From: Steromphala cineraria
Taxonomy: Eukaryota; Mollusca; Gastropoda; Trochida; Trochidae
Reading direction: 5' to 3'
NCBI GenBank assembly: GCA_916613615.1
Contig: OU744732.1
Coordinates: forward strand, 53,483,727 to 53,547,726
Length of the DNA: 64,000 nt
Below are positions 45,121 through 56,186 of this stretch, piece by piece. The notes below the pieces were generated by a model. The model saw only the letters and a list, made by a program, of their open reading frames with translations. It was not told the origin of the DNA and ran no database searches. Position 1 is the first letter of the stretch. Every line of letters starts with the position of its first letter. Position numbers and translations under genes: made by a program.

Positions 45121-46320
45121 TTACTCCTTTACTCAATAGATTAAAGATAGAAAGTCACTGAGAGTCCATCACAATCTGGGAATAGACCACTCTGCCCCGT
45201 CAGAGGGACCCCAAGACTAGGTAAGAGCCCCTCACAATCTAGGAATGTACCCTTATACTCCATAGAATGAAGATAGCAAGTCACCAAAAGTCCATCACAA
45301 TCTGGGAATAGACTACACTGCCCCGTCAGAGGGACCCCAAGACCATGTAAGAGCCCCTAACAATCTAGGAATGTACCCCCATACTCACTAGATTAAAGAT
45401 AGAAAGTCAATGAGAGTCCATCACAATCTGGGAATAGACTACACTGCCCCGTCAGAGGGACCCCAAGACTAGGTAAGAGCCCCTAACAATCTAGGAATGT
45501 ACCCCCATACTCACTAGATTAAAGATAGAAAGTCAATGAGAGTCCATCACAATCTGGGAATAGACTACACTGCCCCGTCAGAGGGACCCCAAGACCATGT
45601 AAGAGCCCCTCACAATCTAGGAATATACCCCCATACTCAATAGATTAAAGATAGAAAGTCACTAAGAGTCCATCACAATCTGGGAATAGACTACACTACC
45701 CCGTCAGAGGGACCCCAAGACCATGTATGAGCCCCTCACAATCTAGGAATGTACCCCCATACTCTATAGACTGAAGATAGAAAGTCACTGAGAGTCCATC
45801 ACAATCTGGGAATAGACTACACTGCCCCGTCAGAGGGAACCCAAGACCATGTAAGAGCCCTTCACAATCTAGGAATATACCCCTATATACCATAGACTGA
45901 AGATAGAAAGTCGCTAAGAGTCCTTCACAATCTGGGAATAGACTACACTGCCCCGTCAGAGGGACCCCAAGACCATGTAAGAGCCCCTCACAATCTAGGA
46001 ATGTACCCCTATACTCAATAGATTAAAGATAGAAAGTCACTAAGAGTCCATCACAATCTGGGAATAGACCACATTGCCCCGTCAGAGGGACCCCAAGACC
46101 ATGTAAGAGCCCCTCACAATCTAAGAATATACCCTAAACTCCATAGTCTGAAGAGAGATAGTCGCTTAGAGTCCATCACAATCTGGGAATAGACTACAAT
46201 GCCCCGTCAGAGGGACCCAAAGACCACGTAAGAGCCCTTCACAATCTAGGAATCGTCTCCTATTTTCCATTCCATACACAGTTGCTTATAGCCATTCACA
46301 CTCTGGGAATTGACAACACT

Positions 46321-46503
46321 ACTCCGTTAGTTGGACCAAACATATTCCTTGATTGTGACCATTCCCAGATTGTGCAGGTCTCACAATCTGCAGATTGTTT
46401 AAACAATCTAGGAATATTGACATATTCCTAGATTGTGAGCTCACAATCTGCAGATTGTTCGAACAATCTGCAGATTGTGATATACCCCAGATGGTTCGTA
46501 ACA
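46321..46503. repeat. Right terminal palindrome cluster
   Basis: Inverted counterpart of 31505-31680: ATTCCCAGATTGTGCAGGTC, ACAATCTGCAGATTGT, TTTAAA, ACAATCTAGGAATATTG, ATTCCTAGATTGT, GAGCTC, ACAATCTGCAGATTGT, TTCGAA and a last ACAATCTGCAGATTGT ending near 46479. It marks the outer end of the right arm; array homology stops near 46503. Confidence 0.85.
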
Positions 46504-46527
46504 TATACAGCCTTATCCGTCGAATTT

Positions 46528-46900
46528 TCATAACCTAACTGTACCAAACGCTTGAGTGCTTTTGTACCGAGCGGTCGAATCTTGGCGAGCAAGAGACACT
46601 GGAATTAATGAAGGGGTGTACGGGTTGTTACTACAAGCATGAAACATTGATAATTTCTGGACACCATCCTGATATTTAATTGACATGAGCATATTCAATT
46701 TATCATTTACAGTTGGGTCTGAAAAGAAAGTATGCGGCAATAACAAAAGTCTTAAATGTTGGTAACATGTACAAACACGGGAATGAAATTCATTTTCAAT
46801 TAAGTTATCTTTGCAAACAAAACACAATCTAATTTGTCTAGGATGATTAGTATTACCACCGGTTTCAAGTTGGAGCTGATGTGATGCACATCTGAATCTA
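46528..46900 (-). pseudogene. LINE C-terminal zinc-knuckle fragment
   Basis: The minus strand reads FYTRFRCASHQLQLETGG, then IRLCFVC, ENEFHSRVCTCYQHLRLL and later LNMLMSIKYQDGV. This is the C-terminal C-x2-C...E-x-E-x-H...C-x-x-Y-x-x-LR segment following the RT in many CR1/Jockey-type invertebrate LINEs. A related segment occurs in the LINE at 50200-52115 (+). No RT is attached, so it is a truncated remnant. It lies directly beside the right end of the 63-bp array. Confidence 0.7.
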
Positions 46901-46989
46901 GTATAAAAGCTGAATAAAAACCAAATTTCCTTTTAAAACAAGAATAAAACAAACATTTTGAACTACATTCATAAATGATACGTACCATT

Positions 46990-49120
46990 CTTGTACATAA
47001 TTTACTCTAAGTCTTAAAGAGGGACTGAAATGCTATATGGCAACTTTCGGGATTCATGAAATAGTGATAACAATTTCACATGGACTCAACTTTAAATTTC
47101 TGAAATCGACCTAGAAACGGCTTAATTACGACTGTATAAAGAACACCGCCTAATTAGGCCGGCGAACAGAATAAAACGCACTGAAGCGTGACTGCCTCGT
47201 GACGTGTTAGTAGGCGATGTGATACCCCGTTGTGTGTCCTCGTTATGTAAAACAACACAAGCTATCAGTACAGCTCAATGTTTAACCGTCGATTAAACAC
47301 CCTAAACAACATCCAAACATCTCAAACCTTCAATAAATCGGTAGTTTATTTATTCAACTGGCAATTTGTATTGATGAAAGACCCTGATTAAAAACGAAGT
47401 TGTGCGCATAATGCTACAGCATGTAGGCCTAGAAGGTCTCGCTTTGCGCAATGTTGTCATAAGACTGCACGTGAGAACCCGGATGTATATGTAAACAATT
47501 GCTCCCGTGTGAACTGTTTTATCTTCGTGCACAGTTGTTGGCTGTTATTGAATATTACTTTAGTAGCACAGCAGAAAGGATGTTATTATACAATACTATT
47601 TTTATTTACATTTAAACCATTTTTTTAGAATTGCCTTTGACTTCATTTTGTAACAGGATAAAAAATATATACGTTTTTCTTAGTTATTTCATTTAGTGAT
47701 TGACAAGTTACAATTCTCAATGAAAGACATGTATTGGATGATCACTGATATCTTGTTTAAAACATTATTTTAATAGGGCATTTCACTGAAAATCTTAATG
47801 TCTTGTACATAGAGGAGATATTTTCCACAATACCCGATACATGGCCAAACAGAATGAAGATTTATTAAATTAACCTTATCCAAAATAATTATCAGATAGA
47901 GCAAAAACGGTATTCCTAATTTCAGGTTAATAGGTTATAATTTACCAATCGGAGAAAAAAGGGATGTTAAGGAATACAATTGCTATTTGATGTTACCTAA
48001 TTAGCTGATGTCATAAAATAGCCAGGTGTTGATGATTGTGCATTATATAACCTACCTGCTATAGTCATCATTTGATATCATCTAATTAGGAAACAGACAG
48101 GAAATACGATAGACAGTAAAGTAATTGTGTAATAAGTGAGTATCTGATCTAAAGAAAGTAAGTAACACCTGCAGACCATAAATCAGCCCAAAACTTTGTG
48201 CTTTGTTTTATATTTTACTAATCTCCCTTTTCTCTGCATGCCAAACTGTCCATCAGTGAAAATGCGAGCTCGAAGCAGAAAATCAGTGTAGTGATCGGAA
48301 CACGTGAGTTCGATGTAGATTGTCACATTGCTCTGTTTGACCTAACACAGCGGGTCAATTTGGCGTGAAATCATCAATATGATGGGAATTTGTCTACGGA
48401 GACTTCATCAGGAGATATTCTAGGACAGTTGACAGCAACACAATGATATAACATACTGTTAATCGCTTTGAAAAGGCAGTACTGCGGATTTCGCCTATCA
48501 TTTTCCATATAAGCAGACGAACGCTTCGCCTACTGCCACGTCACTTCCGGTATCCCCTGCCCGTGGCCTCTCAGCCTTGTTTTGGTTTGTCGCTGGACGG
48601 CGACAAGCAGACGCCTTGTTACGCAATGTTTACTTAGCTGTAGCTTCATTGAGAAACTGTGTATCGTTGCTGTTTTGGCCTAATATTTATGTTATATAGT
48701 TATTTGACCAATATCTTTTGAAAAATATATTTAAAAAAGGTTATGCAGCCCTTCTTTAACATAAATTCTGACAAGAATATATCAACATTGTTTGAAGTTT
48801 GCTGTTGTTCCCAAATATAGCCCAATCCATAAGTTTACAGAATGTTTTATAAATCTGTCTAACTCATTAAATTTAAAATCGAAAAGAAGATCATTTGTTT
48901 GCATCATCCTTCAATGATCAATGAATGATCGAATGGATTTTTCAATTCTTAAACTAGAAATTCGACGAAAGGTATGTGACCGCATCATCAAACTTATTAC
49001 TTACTACAGTCGATTGTAAACTTTTAAATTCATTGAATGAAACAGAATTCTCTCCGAAGCTCAGCAATTGAGACATATTCGCCAACAAAACATATTTCAC
49101 TTTGTTTCATCTTTCGGAAC
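46990..49120. other. No recognised gene
   Basis: AT-rich DNA. An isolated CACTTCCGGT near 48544 resembles an ETS-type promoter site and sits in a slightly more GC-rich stretch (48470-48620), but no downstream exon was found on either strand. The open frame at 47350-47532 (-) is not supported. Confidence 0.35.
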
Positions 49121-49129
49121 GATATAATA

Positions 49130-49990
49130 TGTCGCAAAAAGAATTTATATTGCGCATTAATTGATTTCCCAAAAGCATTTCATATCGCCTGAAGATCAGA
49201 ACTCCTGCAAAAACTCCTAAAAATAACATGTCTTGGAAATGCTTTAATGTCATTTATAAAATATATCAAATTATGAAATCATTTGCTAGTAACGGCGGTA
49301 ATTACTCTGACTTCATCTCATGATAACAAGGTGTACGTCAAGGTGACAATTTGTCCCCAATTTTATTTTCAATAATTTTAACGATCTTTATGACTCTAGC
49401 TGCAGATTCATTGTGCTCACTAATTACATTATTTTGCAATGTAGTTGCGGATGATACTGTGCTTATGCCCGAAATCTTAATGATCTGCAAATTTTGTTAG
49501 ATTTTTTCAGTAGTTATTGCAATTAATTGAAACTCAAGATAAACACCAAACTATAAATTTTCGGTGGAAGAACAAATAAATACAAAAGAAGTTTTTACAT
49601 CGAGGACACCATAGATGGTAGATTATTGTCCATATCTTGGTGTAACATTACAGAAGATATTAGTAAATTTACTAAAACCTAACGGCTATTGCTTGAAAAA
49701 GCAAAGAAGGCTATGTATTTTGTATTGAGCCAGGGTAGGAAATTCAACCTTTTTATCGTATTTCACGTAAAAAGGTTTGATTGTATGGTTACCCTAATTC
49801 TGTTATATATGAAAGTGGAATAAGAAAAGGGAGATCTTCAAGCAATTGTTAAAACCATAGGTATTGTAGTAGAATGTTGTTTTACGTAACTATGTATTAG
49901 TTAACTTTCATGTACTATACTGTAACTCTGTTGTATATGGGCCGGAGGTCTTTCATATAATAAACATCTTTGACTTTGACTTTGAATTTT
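49130..49990 (+). pseudogene. LINE remnant with RT core and (TTTGAC)n tail
   Basis: The + strand reads LIDFPKAFHIA (about 49162-49195), GVRQGDNLSPILFSI (49331-49375), VADDTVLM (about 49446-49470) in place of F/YADDT, and PYLGVTL near 49630. In-frame stops and frame changes make it dead. The C-terminal part is deleted and the 3' end follows: GGGCCGGAGGTC, AATAAA and a TTTGACTTTGACTTTG tail (49966-49985), a microsatellite-type LINE tail. It is separate from the next LINE, which ends in a different way. Confidence 0.78.
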
Positions 49991-50199
49991 TTTTGTTTAC
50001 ATAATCAATGCCAAGTGTTAATTCCAGCTAAGTTTTGGCGGGGTTAATATGCAGATTTAATTCAGCCAGTGACTCGATTTGCAAATAACTATTTGAGTGA
50101 AATTGTACAAGAATCTTGAATGTTAATTGGAGATGTAGTTTTAAGGGTTAAGAAGACACAGAGGAAAAAAGTTCTTGCATTTTAATAAATAAAGAGAAT

Positions 50200-52115
50200 A
50201 TGACTAATACGTTGTTTATTTTTACAATCGCGGGTGTAATTTCACATTTCACATTCAATTGGTATAAACAAGATGATACAAATATATACTCTATTCTCTT
50301 TTCAACTGTAACTATTATGTGGGGGTTAAGCGTTAATCTTGATAGATATAATATAGTTGTCTTTGGCAGAGAAGGAAGATATAAAGCTACCTATTCATGG
50401 TCTTTTAAAGACAATTACTTAAACATTATTGATAGCTTTAAATATCTCGTTTTTCACGTACATGCTCATTCTCTCCCCACAGAGGCAGCTCAGTCATACA
50501 AGTGTTAGCCTCTGTTCTATCACGGCTAATACATGGGAAAGAAAGGTAGAAATTTGATTGGAGAAGTTAGTTGTGCAATCAGAAATTTAACATCCAGGGG
50601 AGATAACTCTTCCTTCTACAAAACATCGCCTTTTACCTTCTTAATAGTTTTTATTTGGTAAATCATCAAAATAAAATTTAACATAAAACAAAAAACAATT
50701 TATACACTTATAAAACAGTATGTTTCTAATGAAAAACCCTATCCATTTCTGATTTTCAAATATTTTCCCTCTCATACTGTTAATGAAAAATATACCTAAA
50801 GGCATGATGCTTTTGTAAGTCGCTGTACAATCGTTGAGATTTCCCCAAGTCGTGGATGTCCAAGAGGTGTTTTCAATTGATGCTAATAAGGGAGATATCT
50901 CAAGTTACAATTTGTTGCCGCTAGGGCAATCTGCCGGAACCCCTGAATCTTGGCGTAATAGAACAGAGGCTAACTCGGGTATGACAGAGCTGCCTCTGTG
51001 GGGAGAGAATGGTTAATGCTTGGCCATTGAAATCAGTTTCTTCACGTGGGAAAAAGGCATTTATGGGAACTGAATAATTTCAAAAATATATATATCACCT
51101 GATAGTTTAAAAAAAAGACAAATTCAGCCAATATTCTCGTACTCTTCAGAACTATGGGGTTATAAAAAATATGAGAGTATCGAAAAAAAAACCACCATTC
51201 GGCTTGTAAATTATACCAAAATGTTGGACCTCAGACACCAAGTGCAGTAGTGAATGGGGAATGTGGACGTTTACCTATTTTGTAAATACAGCGGCCCACA
51301 GTGACCGTGTACCTAAGAAAGCTAAAGTTTATGAAATTTTATTTAACGTCGACAATTTAGGCTATGATAATTTGGGTTCAAAAATCGTTTTTCGCTATTC
51401 TCTTACGGATCGGATTTGTTTGGTTGTCACAAACTGTTGGAAATCGAGAATGTTTCTTAAGAATTTGCAAAATCAGCTTCTTTGATACTTTTAGACAAAA
51501 CTGAAGATCTGATTTAGACGTTTTGATTTGTATAGGAATATATTTTAAACCCTGAAAAAAAGATTTTACTGAGATCATTGACAATTAAGTAAATATTTAG
51601 TTAAATTTAGAGCAAGGTTACTAAGGTTGAACATATACAAAGGGCGATGGCATAAAATTAAAAGAAGTTTGAGAATATGTCCTATTTTTTTCATACTGCC
51701 GTAGAAGACGAATACCATTTACCTGCATTTGCCCAAAATATGATTATTTTACGTCGCACATATTTACCAAGTAACTTTCAGCCAAATGTGTTTGATTAAA
51801 AAAATTGCCTACCACAAACAATGTTCATAGTTTAAAGATGTTCAGCCTCATATAATACATTCATATAAACGAAGATGTAAGTTGATGCAATGATGATTAT
51901 GTTATAAGTCATCATTTTATATTTTGGTCTAGCATATCATATATTTTATTATATTTGATGTATCACTATACGCCAACATGGTTTTATCATTTAATTTACA
52001 TAAATGCGTTTGCAGTTGGACTTGTAAATACTTTATTAATTAGATGTATAACATATGTATGTATATGAGCTCAATGGCCTTCATACTGAAATAAAGAATT
52101 GATTGAACTGAATTC
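50200..52115 (+). pseudogene. Second LINE remnant, split by a MITE
   Basis: The + strand reads GLSVNLDRYNIVVFGREGR and IDSFKYL (about 50325-50450), the segment after YADD in CR1/Jockey-type RT. Code then stops at a MITE (50467-51011) and resumes at 51130 with QPIFSYSSELWGYKKYESIE. Later come FRARLLRLNIYKGRWHKIKR (about 51608-51670) and VEDEYHLP (about 51700), equivalent to the zinc-knuckle segment at 46528-46900. The 3' end carries AATAAAGAATTGATTGAACT near 52090, a tail type unlike the LINE at 49130. Many stops are present. Confidence 0.75.
50467..51011. mobile_element. MITE, copy B, inserted in a LINE
   Basis: 545 bp with about 60-bp inverted termini: CATTCTCTCCCCACAGAGGC at 50467 and its complement ending at 51011, continuing through AGCTC.GTCATAC, GTTAGCCTCTGTTCTAT. 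Shares the CCTCTGTTCTAT.ACG core, TGATTGGAG, TTGTGCAATCAG and CTGCCGGAACCC with the element at 9059-9338. It interrupts LINE coding sequence, so it transposed after the LINE had landed. Non-coding. Confidence 0.82.
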
Positions 52116-52119
52116 AATT

Positions 52120-52480
52120 GATGTAACTGTTCTGTAAATAAAATTTATAAAGAAAAGTCGTATTCAAGTTGATATAGTAAGTTTGAAACGATCCCTTTAT
52201 ACCCTTTTATATTTTGCGAAACTTGATAGTTCGCTTCGCATTTCAAAGTCTATTGAAGGTTACATTCAGCACACGCAAAACCAGCAATGCGTTTCTAATA
52301 ATATGTCTCGCTATTTGCTGTCAAACTATTCACATACAAAAGGAAAGAAAAACAGACAATTTTATGAAGGCTGAATCGACGTTGATTTAGACATGTAAAA
52401 TGTTCAAATATTTGACAAACATTGAAGGTTTCAAATCAATGAAAATAAAATAAGTAAAAGAAAAACCTTTTATTTACGGA
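52120..52480. other. No recognised feature
   Basis: AT-rich DNA between a LINE 3' end and a pogo-type MITE. The small frame at 52183-52374 (+) has no recognisable domain. Confidence 0.35.
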
Positions 52481-52491
52481 TTATACACATA

Positions 52492-52643
52492 CAGTAGAAC
52501 ACGGATATAACAAACTCCAAGGGACCAAAGAATTTGGTTAGCTATATCTGGTGTTCGCTACTCGCGTTTAGCGTTCATACATTGGGCCTTTGACGGGACT
52601 TTATTCACTATATCCGATAGTTCGCTATATCAGTGTTCTACTG
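52492..52643. mobile_element. Pogo/Tigger-type MITE
   Basis: 152 bp, beginning CAGTAGAACACGGATATAAC and ending GATATAGCGAACT-like complement with GTTCTACTG, flanked by TA (52490-52491 and 52644-52645). The CAGTAGAAC...GATATA terminus and the TA duplication are characteristic of Tc1/mariner-superfamily pogo/Tigger non-autonomous elements in animals. No coding capacity. Confidence 0.85.
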
Positions 52644-52825
52644 TATTGGAAAGTAATGATTAATATTTAAATGACATGATATAATGTGTATCACAGGACA
52701 CGTAGGCCAATCGAAAAATAAAGTTGTATCCCTTTGAAAAGCAACGTATATTTTCCCGTGTCAAAGCATGATACGTTTCCTATCATTTCGTGCTTCTTCA
52801 ATGTATCAAATATGTATATATGAAA

Positions 52826-53005
52826 TTTTTACCCCTGGTCACTTCAATGCCCTGCCAATTTGTTACAGTTATCTGTTAGGTATGCCATACGAATATGTTA
52901 ACCCAAACAGAATCTTAACTGATGTAGTGAAATTTAAACATTAACCATTTCGTTTTTGCAATGCTAGGATGCCTCAAAGACATTCCAAATTACGTGATAT
53001 TTGTA
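52826..53005. repeat. Third copy of the dispersed repeat at 16196-16840
   Basis: Shares CCCTGGTCACTTCAATG, ATCTGTTAGGTATG, CATACGAATATGTTAAC, CATTTCGTTTTTGCAATGCT and AGGATGCCTCAAAG with the copies at 16196 and 16490. Only one 45-bp unit is present here, which suggests that the five-fold expansion at 16537-16765 happened locally. Confidence 0.75.
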
Positions 53006-53239
53006 CTGGAATACGTGTACGCTGGTGAGTAAACAAGCTGAAGGTACGCAGCTGTATATACTGAAACATACTTACTATCACATCGGTCTTATAAACAATT
53101 CACCCAGGTATACGTGTAAGTCACTGTTCCCCAGGTATCTTGCGACTGTCAGATCATGGTCCAGCTACCCTGTATGAGCTATTCTAGTATTGTTCCCGTA
53201 AAGATCAAAGGCGCCGCCCATCCTTTATTCCGCAATAAA

Positions 53240-53591
53240 GTATAGTTTTTGAGTGACGTCACGAAACAAAGGCCCATGACGTCAATAACAATTGGCTATG
53301 ACGTCACTAGTTATGGCCCTGATCGAGGATTTTCAATTTGCGGCCTAACGTGATTTACAAAATATGTTTATATTTGGAGTAGAAATAACTAACACGAGTA
53401 AAAATCGACATACTAGAAAAGAAATAAAGTAGCCCTAACCATCATGTGTTTTGCAATAAAGTATAGTTTTGCCCTGAACTATTATAACGTCAAACCATTC
53501 GGCCTTCGGCCTCATGCTTTAACTATAATAGTTCAGGGCAAAACTATACTTTATTGCAAAACACATGATGGTTAGGGCTACTTTATTTCTT
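53240..53591. repeat. CRE-like cluster and 69-bp-arm hairpin
   Basis: Three TGACGTCA palindromes (53254-53261, about 53278, about 53301) precede a hairpin whose arms 53419-53488 and 53523-53591 are complementary with about one mismatch (AAGAAATAAAGTAGCCCTAA... and its complement). The 34-bp loop contains GGCCTTCGGCC, a second small stem. Similar organisation exists at 29716-29960. Probably a foldback MITE family. Confidence 0.78.
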
Positions 53592-53599
53592 AAATATTG

Positions 53600-54060
53600 G
53601 ATGGGTCATCGAGTCCTATTTTCTGCCACATGACATATCCTTTCATAACGGGTTATGCAACTTGACGCGTCATATTCTGTTTATGCATTTAAGAATTGAA
53701 TTCAAAGCTAAGTTTATTAAGTTCATATAGGTATAAACCAAAAAACCTCTTTTCAGACTGTAAATCCGCGTTACGTCAAGTTTGTAAATATACATATTAA
53801 GTTTATACCTTCATGAACTTGATAAAATTGAAGGCAATTCTTATAACAATATATATCAGCGCTTTGAGCATGTACCTTGTACATGGAAAAGGCGCGCTAC
53901 AAATGCACATTTATTATTCATTATACTGGATAGTTTCATAGGTTGAATTACTCCATACATGGAAAGTAGAAACAAACAAGCAAAAAAGTGAGCGTGGCTC
54001 ACTAATACCCCCGACCGCGCATCCCTGACTAACTGAATTATTTTTTACTTTCAATATACT
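53600..54060. other. No recognised feature
   Basis: AT-rich spacer. Ends in GTGGCTCACTAATACCCCCG, a block that leads into the following tandem array. No gene recognised. Confidence 0.35.
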
Positions 54061-54069
54061 CATTTCTTG

Positions 54070-54860
54070 CACAGCATTTGACCCCCAAAGAGGAATTGAG
54101 AAAAATGACTAATCCAAAAAATGGAACTTCGTAAAAAAAAAACACACACAAAAAAACCCTTATCAATTTTAGATTTGATTTGGCACTGCACCGCCACTGC
54201 GCTCCTAGTAGGGAAGACGACACATGCAAAATGTGAAGAGAATCAGATGAAAAGTTTTTCCCGTAATAGGTTGGACAAATGTGATATTGGAAAATGACTA
54301 TGTTGAAAATATGGAAATTTGTAAAAAAATTGAAATATCAATGAAATTTGTTGCAATTACGCACCGCACCCCTCCTAGTAGGGTAGAAGACGTGCAAAAT
54401 TTGAAATAAATCGGATGAATAGTTTTCTCGTAATAGGTCGGACAAATCTGATATCGGAAAATGACTAAGTTCAAAACATGGAAATTTGTAAAAACTTCAA
54501 ATATTAAAGAAATTTGTTGTAACTTCGTAGTGCACCCCTCCTAGTAGGGTAGAAGACATGTGCAAAATTTGAAATAAATTGGATGATTAGTTTTCCCGTA
54601 ATAGGTCGGACAAATCTGATATTGGAAAATGACTAAGTTCAAAACATGAAAATTTGTAAAAAATTCAAATGTTAACGAAATTTGCTGTAACTTCGCAGTG
54701 CACACCTTCTAGTAGGGTAGAAGACATGTGTAAAATTTGAAATTAATCGAATAAATAGTTTTCCCGAAATAGCTCGGACAAAAAAAGTCCTCGGACGGAC
54801 GGAAGGACGGAAGGACACACACACACACACACACACACACGGACGGAATCGTTGGTATTA
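54070..54860. repeat. Tandem repeat (about 167-bp unit, 4 copies) ending in (AC)n
   Basis: CTCCTAGTAGGGTAGAAGAC, ATTTGAAATAAAT, GTAATAGGTCGGACAAATCT and ATTGGAAAATGACTAAGTTC recur at about 54200, 54372, 54537 and 54706. The array is followed by GGACGGACGGAAGG, a 26-bp (AC)n run at 54815-54840 and a T8G11 tract at 54882-54900. No coding capacity. Confidence 0.82.
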
Positions 54861-54900
54861 CTAGATACCCCGGACCGTGGGTTTTTTTTGGGGGGGGGGG

Positions 54901-56180
54901 AAGTTATATTTCATCGTACTTTCGCGAAGTGGCACGGCATGACGCGAATCTATCTTTAGAAACACGTAACTTGTTTACAAATAATTCTGTCATAAGGGGA
55001 GTGGATACATGTGATGTCAAGAAATGTCACGAAATTTAGTTGATACAGGTAAATGTAGGAACTGAATTTCTGTTACGGTGTTCAGCGAATGGCATTTATT
55101 CATTTAGAATGGTAACCGCACAAAGCATATATTAATAGCAAAGCCGTGATCAATACTCTTATTCACACCGAACCCCTAGTTGACGTTATTCATTTTATAT
55201 AGTGCATATATCCATTAAACAATCCCATTTATATAGTTGTGTATATAAATTCTATTGTCTGTTATAACCCTTATTGGGTGGCCCATGCATTTTATGTTAG
55301 ATTTTGTAAGTTGACTTTTTATTCCATTTTAAGTATGAGGGCAGACTTGAATAAATCATTTGTCTGTTTGTCAGAGCCTTGGAGAACAACAGCTGTCAAG
55401 TATGCCGGATTTGAACAAAGCTCCATTCACTGATTGACTTCTTAAGGCTATAGCCAGTGAAGCATGGAGCCTCTTGTACCATGCATTTCTATTGGATAAA
55501 AGTGTATGCATTTTATGGACATGAATTTTAAGAGTACATTGTATGTATGTATTTTTTAGATCTCAATTTTAGCTCATATTCTTTCAAACGAATCTTTGTA
55601 TCCTGTCATTTTCTACGCAAAACTTGTGACTTAAAAGCATTTTGAGAATAAAATATGATAATAATTTAAACGTAAAAGTTCACTTCAAAGAAAAACATCA
55701 CGGGATTCCATTCATTCCTTTAATTAATCCTATCCTTTAATTGAGATCATAGCCATAGAGAGAGAGAGAGAAAGAGAGATAAGAATTGGAAAAATTTACT
55801 AGTATACAGTTTTACATAATCAAAAGATAAAACATGACACGAAGCCAATCAAAACTCTAACATGTTTCAATGGTATCATCAGGGAGTCTGATTACACAAA
55901 TATCTCACCTTGTTCCCGACGATCTAATCGATCCTTGGAAATACTAATATTTTGCCACTCGTGTCGTGAATATAGTATTTCATTGACTCTTTGGACTGCA
56001 TTACAATGTTTTTGTTAACAATACTAAATTATACCAATATTTTCATTAAATATCAGGGTTATCTATCCCGCTGGGCATAGGGTTTTATCTGACCCACAAC
56101 AACCATAATGGTAAATGATTAGAGCGCTGTAAGAAGTCGAAGAAAACTCAATAGGTGTCGACAGACTTGCCTTGATCATG
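54901..56180. other. No recognised gene
   Basis: AT-rich DNA with a short (GA)n tract at 55757-55779 and a GGAAATACTAATATTTTGCC block at 55936 shared with 30124. The + strand frame at 55239-55433 has no domain I can support. Confidence 0.35.
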
Positions 56181-56186
56181 AACGTT

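Larger units (their letters stand above)
36171..46320. repeat. Right arm: 63-bp tandem array, about 145 monomers
   Basis: Each 63-bp monomer contains TCACAATCTGGGAAT or TCACAATCTAGGAAT, the complement of the left-arm motif. Spacing checked at 38051, 38114 and 38177. Two monomer types alternate (TAGACCACTCTGCCCCGTCA type and TACCCTTATACTCCATAGAA type), giving a 126-bp dimer. The inner edge (36171-36860) is decayed; 37720-46200 is highly homogeneous. Higher-order structure is visible: blocks repeat at 1134 bp (18 monomers) and 3906 bp (62 monomers). Minus-strand open frames of 62-82 codons recur with the repeat and are incidental. Confidence 0.93.
31505..46503. mobile_element. Giant (about 15 kb) inverted-repeat, foldback-like element
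   Basis: Two arrays of 63-bp monomers in opposite orientation surround a unique 1.8-kb centre. The outermost 320 bp of each side are colinear inverted copies: both start near TATATGT..TACG, pass through ACAATCTGCAGATTGT palindromes joined by TTCGAA, TTTAAA or GAGCTC, then CCTGCACAATCTGGGAATG and a GGCTATAAG block. Possible termini are TGTGTAACGTGCAATCT (31505) and its weaker match ending at 46503, with TATA on each outer side as a candidate 4-bp target duplication. No transposase or other protein gene was found inside, so if mobile it is non-autonomous. Terminal inverted repeats built of tandem subrepeats are the hallmark of foldback elements such as Drosophila FB. The alternative is a satellite block rearranged by inversion. 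Confidence 0.65.

Noticed and set aside
37720..46300. CRISPR-like array because of the regular short motif
   Set aside because: Spacing is a constant 63 bp but the spacers themselves are repeated and the genome is eukaryotic; it is a tandem satellite.
48470..48620. Promoter around CACTTCCGGT
   Set aside because: One short ETS-like site without a downstream exon on either strand is not enough.
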